From Cymodocea nodosa (taxonomy: Eukaryota > Streptophyta > Magnoliopsida > Alismatales > Cymodoceaceae), in the NCBI GenBank assembly GCA_036874045.1, contig CM072335.1, forward strand, positions 11,490,001 through 11,554,000: a stretch of DNA of 64,000 bases. Direction: 5' to 3'. Under the pieces are notes generated by a model that saw only the letters and a list, made by a program, of their open reading frames with translations, searched no databases and was not told the DNA's origin. Of the stretch, positions 59,088 through 64,000 are shown in pieces. The translations under genes and the position numbers were made by a program. The first letter of the stretch is position 1; every line of letters starts with the position of its first letter.

Positions 59088-60500
59088 CAAGGTACCCGAA
59101 ATATTCAAGTATAACTCGTTGAGTTAACCAACCTAACGAGTAAAACGCTGTCTAGAGGCAGTTTTACACGTTACCTTATCTAACATAACGTCTAGTTAGT
59201 ACACCAATTTTCGGATGCTTCCAATTGAAATGTTCCGAAAGCAACACACATGCTAAACTTAACATTATCTTGAGAACATTGTAAACTATTTGAACATTTT
59301 GTCTTTTGAATCTAGAATAGTTTGTTTGTCTTTTTAAATTATTTCATCAAGATTTTAAGAGGACATTAATTCAGATTAACTAAGATTTGTATTTTAAATT
59401 ATATTAATCTGTTTTTGACATTGTTAATCCTCCCCCTACAAATATACTTCAAATATATTCAATCAAAATACAAAATATATTTGTAGTGACAATAGATGTT
59501 AAGTATAACTATACTTTTACATTTTCTTTTCAGAGACTTTTGTTATCCTTACATCATCAAAAATGATTTCCAGAATCAATTCCTACTATATATGAATCAA
59601 AACACAACTTTGAACTCAATTCGATTAATTCAAGGAGAATAAAAGAATGTATCTCAAATAAACGTTTACAAAAGTACTAATGTTGATTTAATAAATTAGT
59701 AGTCATATTGGTATAAACTATATGCAATTCAAAGATATCTGTAATTAATGAAACAACTTTTTCTTTTCAAAACAGTAAATATTGATAATTTTCTTTAAAA
59801 GTTAGTTTGAAAAGCTTGAATCATACATGAGCTTTCTAATGTACCTGTGTAATGAGCTTTCAGTCAACAATCCCAGATCTGATTAGGACCTTAGGTTGCC
59901 AGATTTAAAGAATCCTTTTTGAGGACAACAATCCTTACATACCTATCTGCTCAAGTACAAATGGCTCGTGAGCAAATTGATCAATAAACTCTCAAAGATT
60001 TTGACTTTGTAATCACTTTTCATTTTAAGCACAGTATATATGTATTCCATTAATACAAATGCAATAAAACACAAATCTCATACAATTTTTACTTCTATGA
60101 TTGTACTGAGAATATGAATCAGTTTCAATAAGCTTATACTTTTGATTAACAGTTTAAGATGAGTTACATATAACTTATTCTACAAGTTCAATCAATTAAG
60201 TCAAATTTATGCATGATCATATGCATTTTCCTTGATTCAAAGAAAACATTTAATCAAAATTTCAAAATGTCAGAAGTATTTAATGTTTTTTATTTACATT
60301 TCCACTTAAAATCGTAAAAACTATTAAAATTGATAAACTACTTAAAATCAATAAGATACTACTATGATTTTACAATAAATACATAGTATCTTAACTTGCA
60401 GTTTAGATATTACTTTAGATATTTATAATAAGTATATAATATCTATGAGGTGAACAACATCATCAATAATATTTATCTTTTTATGTGGAGTTTAAGCATT

Positions 60501-63500
60501 TTACACATCACATAGCCTACAAATACCAAAATTTAATCTAATGTTGCAGAATGTATTTTCGTTTAGAGGTTTTGTAAATATATTAGCTAATTGATTTTTA
60601 CTGGACACAAATTCTAATTTAATTTTTCTTTTAATTATGTTATCTCTTAGAAAATGATGTCTAACCTCTATATGTTTTGCTCTTGAATGTAATATAGGAT
60701 TTTTAGAAAGATTTATTGCAGAACTACTGTCACAATAAATCTCAGTTGTATCATAAGATAATCCGAAATCTTCTAAAGTTTGCCTTATCCACAGAATCTG
60801 AGTGCAACACAGTGCAACAGCAACATATTCAGCTTCTGTAGTAGAAAGTGATACACAGTTTTGCTTTTTACTAAACCATGACACCAAATTATTTCCCAAT
60901 AATTGACATGTGCCACTGGTACTCTTTCTATCAGATTTAGATCCTGCATAATCAACATTAGTATATCCTATAAGATCTATTGAACTATCCTTAGAATAAT
61001 ACAGTCTGAAATTTTTAGTTCCTTGTATATATCTAAATATTCTTTTAACTGCAATTAAGTGTGATTCTTTAGGATTAGATTTAAATCTAGCACAAACACA
61101 CACAGCAAACATAATATCAAGTCTACTAGCAGTCAAATAAAGTAAAGAACTAATAATACTACTGTATTTTCTTTGATCTATAGATTTTCCTATGTCATCA
61201 ATATCTAACTTTAAAGTAGTACTTGTAGGAGTTCCTCGAATCCTTGTATCATTAACATTAAATTTCTTAAGCATTTCATCTGCATATTTTTCCTGATTTA
61301 AAAATATACCTTTATCCATTTGCTTAATTTGAAGTCCTAGAAAATATGAAAGTTCTCCTATCATACTCATTTCAAATTGATTAGTCATCTCTTCAGAGAA
61401 TATTTCTATCAACTTATCAGAGGTTGCTCCAAAGATTATATCATCCACGTATATCTGAGCAACAATCTGATCTTTACCATCTCTCTTAATAAATAGAGTA
61501 TGATCCACTTTTCCCATGATATAGCCTTTTTCTATTAAAAAAGTAGACAATCTTTCATACCATGATCTAGGTGCATGCTTCAAACCATATAAGGCTTTCT
61601 TCAATTTATACACAAAGTCAGGATTTTTAATATCTTCAAATCCAAGTGGTTGTTTTACATAGACTTCTTCATTAATTAAACCATTTAGAAATGCACTCTT
61701 TACATCCATTTGATATAATTTAAAATCCATATAACAAGCATAGGCCAATAATATTCTAATACTTTCTAACCTAGCCACAAGAGCAAATGTTTCATCATAA
61801 TCTAATCCTTCTTCCTCTGTATACCCTTGTTCAACTAATCTAGCTTTATTCCTTATAATTTGACCAGTTTCGTTAGTTTTGTTTCTAAAGATCCACTTTG
61901 TACCTATTATGGACTGATTTTCTGGTGGAGAGACTAATTACCATACATCATTTCTAATGAATTGATTTAGTTCTTCTTGCATTGCCACTATCCAATTTTC
62001 ATCAGATAATGCTTCTTGTATATTCCTTGGTTCCACCATAGAAACAAACATACACATACTATTTAAATTTACTGAAGCTCTAGTTTTAACTCCCTCATTA
62101 ATATTACCAATGACTTGAGTAATGGGATGTGATGAAGAATAACGCCAATTTCTCTGATTTTCCTCAATATTCACATCAACATCTGAAAGTCCATCACTTT
62201 CATCATTAGTTTGATCATTTAAGTTCATATTTTTGATTTTTTCAGATAAATCATCAATCTCTCTATTGATCTCTAACTCATTTGGAAAATTGATCATATC
62301 ATCATTATCAGCTTTAAATTGAGATTCTCTAAGAGAATTTTCATTGAAGCTTACATGGAGGGTTTCTTCAATAGTCCTAGAAGTCTTGTTATATACTCTA
62401 TAGGCTTTACTTCTAGTAGAGTAACCTACAAAAATTCCTTCATCCGATTTGGCTTGAAATTTATCCCTTTTATCCTTAGTATTAAGAATAAAACACTTGC
62501 AGCCAAATGGTTTCATATAGGATATTTTTGGAACCCTATTAAACATAATTTCAAAAGGAGTTTTATTAACATGAGGTCTTAAATGACTTCTGTTAATAAC
62601 ATAACAAGCTGTATTTACTACTTCAGCCCAAAGATTTTGAGGTAACTTATGTTCATTCAACATAGTTCTGGCCATTTCTTGAAGTGATCTATTCTTTCTC
62701 TCAACAACACCATTTTGACACGGTGCTCTTGGAAAAGAAAATCTGTGATCAATGCCATGCTCATTACAATAGTTATCCATTTGATCATTATCAAATTCAA
62801 TTCCATGATCACTCCTAAGTTTTTGAATAGAGACACTTTGCTCATTTTGAACAAAATTGCAAAACATTTTAAATTTTTCAAAAACTTTTATCTTAGATGC
62901 TAGAAAATATACCCAAGTGTATCTAGAGAAGTCATCTACTAAAACAAATACATACCGTTTACCACAAAGACTCATGATTCTTGTTGGTCCAAATAGATCC
63001 ATATGTATAAGTTCTAAGACTCTCTTGCTTGAAATATCAGTTTTGGATTTAAAAGAGTTTTTGTGAAGTTTACCTAACTCACATGCATCACACATAAAGT
63101 TCTTTGAGTATTTAATCTTTGGTAAACCTCTCACTAAATGTTTTCTAGATAGTTTATGTAACAGTCTCATATTTATATGCCCAATCCTTCTATGCCATAG
63201 ATATGCATCACTAGTTTCAGCTAGCAAACATGAATTTAAATCAACTACACCAGAAGGTAAAGATAAAATACGTACATAACCTTTTCTTTTAGCAATAAAC
63301 TTAATTTCATCTGTATTTTTATCAATTATTTTGCATACATTATCTTCAAACACTACATAATATCCATTTTCAGTTAGTTTTATGACACTTAGCAAATTAA
63401 ATCCTAGGTTTTCTACATATAGTATATTCGAAATAACACAAGTAGGAGTTATTTGAACATTGCCCATACCTATGATTTTATCTTTGCTTTTGTTTCCAAA

Positions 63501-63620
63501 TGTTACACTTCCTTTCATGGTATTTGTAAAATTTTGTAATAGACTTTTTTGTCCGGTCATGTGACTTGACGCTCCATTGTCCAAGATCCATTTTGATGTT
63601 GTTTCCTCCTATAACACAAA
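60501..63620 (-). pseudogene. Copia element 3 pol, best preserved (few stops)
   Basis: Pol in one frame from the codon after the gag UAA to the stop at 60501. From the N-terminus: protease LDNGASSHMTGQ (DSG changed to DNG), GAG-pre-integrase LWHRRIGHIN and CDACELGKLH, integrase core with HMDLFGP, LRSDHGIEFDN and APCQNGVVERKNR (all three acidic residues), a chromodomain-free tail, RT with WIFRNKTNETGQ, QMDVKSAFLNG and YVDDIIFGAT, RNase H with ALSTTEAEYVA and KHIEVRHHFLRD, end FGICRLCDV. Only two stops are seen: 63609-63611 (CAG to TAG, just after the UAA) and 61935-61937 (GAA to TAA after VW). Substitutions at conserved places include TDAD changed to TNVD. Confidence 0.93.
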
Positions 63621-64000
63621 TTAAGAAAAACTTTTTCTTGGTACCCAATTTTGTTGAGGACCAAGTTCATTAAACGCATATTTCTTCTTTTTGTTTAAAA
63701 ATAGTTTAACATTATCATTTATATTCTTATTAGTTGTAAGTACTATTGATTTATCATTAGCTTCATACTCACATATAGCATTATTGCTTTTGCAATCATT
63801 CTTTTTGTTTTCAGATGTAGTATAATCAAGACCAAACATATTTTTATCAGATGTTAATTTATTTTAGTCATGCTTATACATTTCTGTAAGTTAATACCAA
63901 GATTTTATACTTGTATTAACACTTTCCGTACATACAAAATCTTTTTCTGCACAAGAATTTTTTGTTTTAAAGAACATGTAGAATGAGTAATTGGTCTAAT
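63621..64000 (-). pseudogene. Copia element 3 gag, C-terminal end
   Basis: Asn/Lys-rich gag tail ending QQNWVPRKSFS at the shared UAA (63621-63623). Stops near 63866 (CAA to TAA) and 63893 (GAA to TAA). It continues beyond the window. Confidence 0.88.

Larger units (their letters stand above)
58919..60500 (-). other. Spacer between pol and ORF3, Copia element 3
   Basis: No coding sequence. TATTTAAA box at 59001-59008 (minus), perfect dyad at 59067-59087, near-dyad ACGCTGTCTAGAGGCAG at about 59145-59161, LTR-like AACTCGTTGAGTTAACC at 59115-59131, purine tract at 59429-59437. Confidence 0.7.
54571..64000 (-). mobile_element. Copia element 3, minus strand, nested in element 2, runs off the window
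   Basis: 3' LTR, polypurine tract, ORF3, spacer, pol and the end of gag. It is inserted after GAATCAGTTT of element 2's spacer (the uninterrupted form, GAATCAGTTTCAATAAGC, is at 60116-60133 of this element). The left target duplication would be AGTTT (54566-54570). Confidence 0.9.

Overview
The window is plant nuclear repeat DNA, AT-rich and heterochromatin-like, with no recognisable host protein-coding gene. It holds one Ty3/Gypsy element of the Athila type (tRNA-Asp primer site, protease with a DLGA-type active site) and at least five partial or complete copies of one Ty1/Copia family of the SIRE/Maximus type (gag, pol, and a third ORF in the env position; initiator-Met-type primer site; LTRs of 1.4-1.84 kb). 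All of these sit in or beside a tandem satellite whose ~485-510 bp monomer carries a decayed 5S rRNA gene. These features indicate an angiosperm; the species cannot be named from the sequence.

Layout. (1) 1-1440: minus-strand Copia LTR, cut by the window edge, inserted in the Gypsy element. (2) 1441-4199 and 14952-17857: minus-strand Gypsy element (RNase H, RT, protease, gag C-terminal part, primer site, 5' LTR), split by (3) 4200-14951, a minus-strand Copia element with both LTRs and a perfect 5-bp target duplication (CTATT). (4) 17858-19960: 5S-derived satellite. (5) 19961-43913: plus-strand Copia composite with three LTRs and two internal regions, bounded by AATAC/ACTAC in the middle of a 5S-like unit. 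(6) 43914-49050: the satellite resumes, giving 15 5S-like units in total. (7) 49051-54570: minus-strand Copia element, interrupted by (8) 54571 to beyond 64000, another minus-strand Copia element with the best preserved pol.

Copia genome plan read from the copies: LTR (G-box and AACTCGTTAAGTTA modules, TATAAAAG, late AATAAA) - primer site - gag (UBN2-like region, CCHC knuckle, long coiled coil) - UAA - pol in the same frame (protease, integrase, RT, RNase H) - a 1.5 kb spacer with dyads, LTR-like motifs and a TATTTAAA box - ORF3 (about 755 aa) - a 3' region with two polypurine tracts - LTR. Every coding region is broken, mostly by C-to-T type nonsense changes as expected of old methylated copies, but the reading frames are otherwise well kept. 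The UAA between gag and pol is at the same codon in all four copies that cover it, so it looks like a property of the source element.

Most interesting points: the conserved in-frame gag/pol stop; a possible second promoter upstream of ORF3 that reuses LTR motifs; an ORF3 without visible membrane segments in the env position; a duplicated polypurine tract; an LTR segment shared between the Gypsy and Copia elements; the three-LTR composite whose outer and middle LTRs are different subtypes; and the 5S-derived satellite with higher-order structure.
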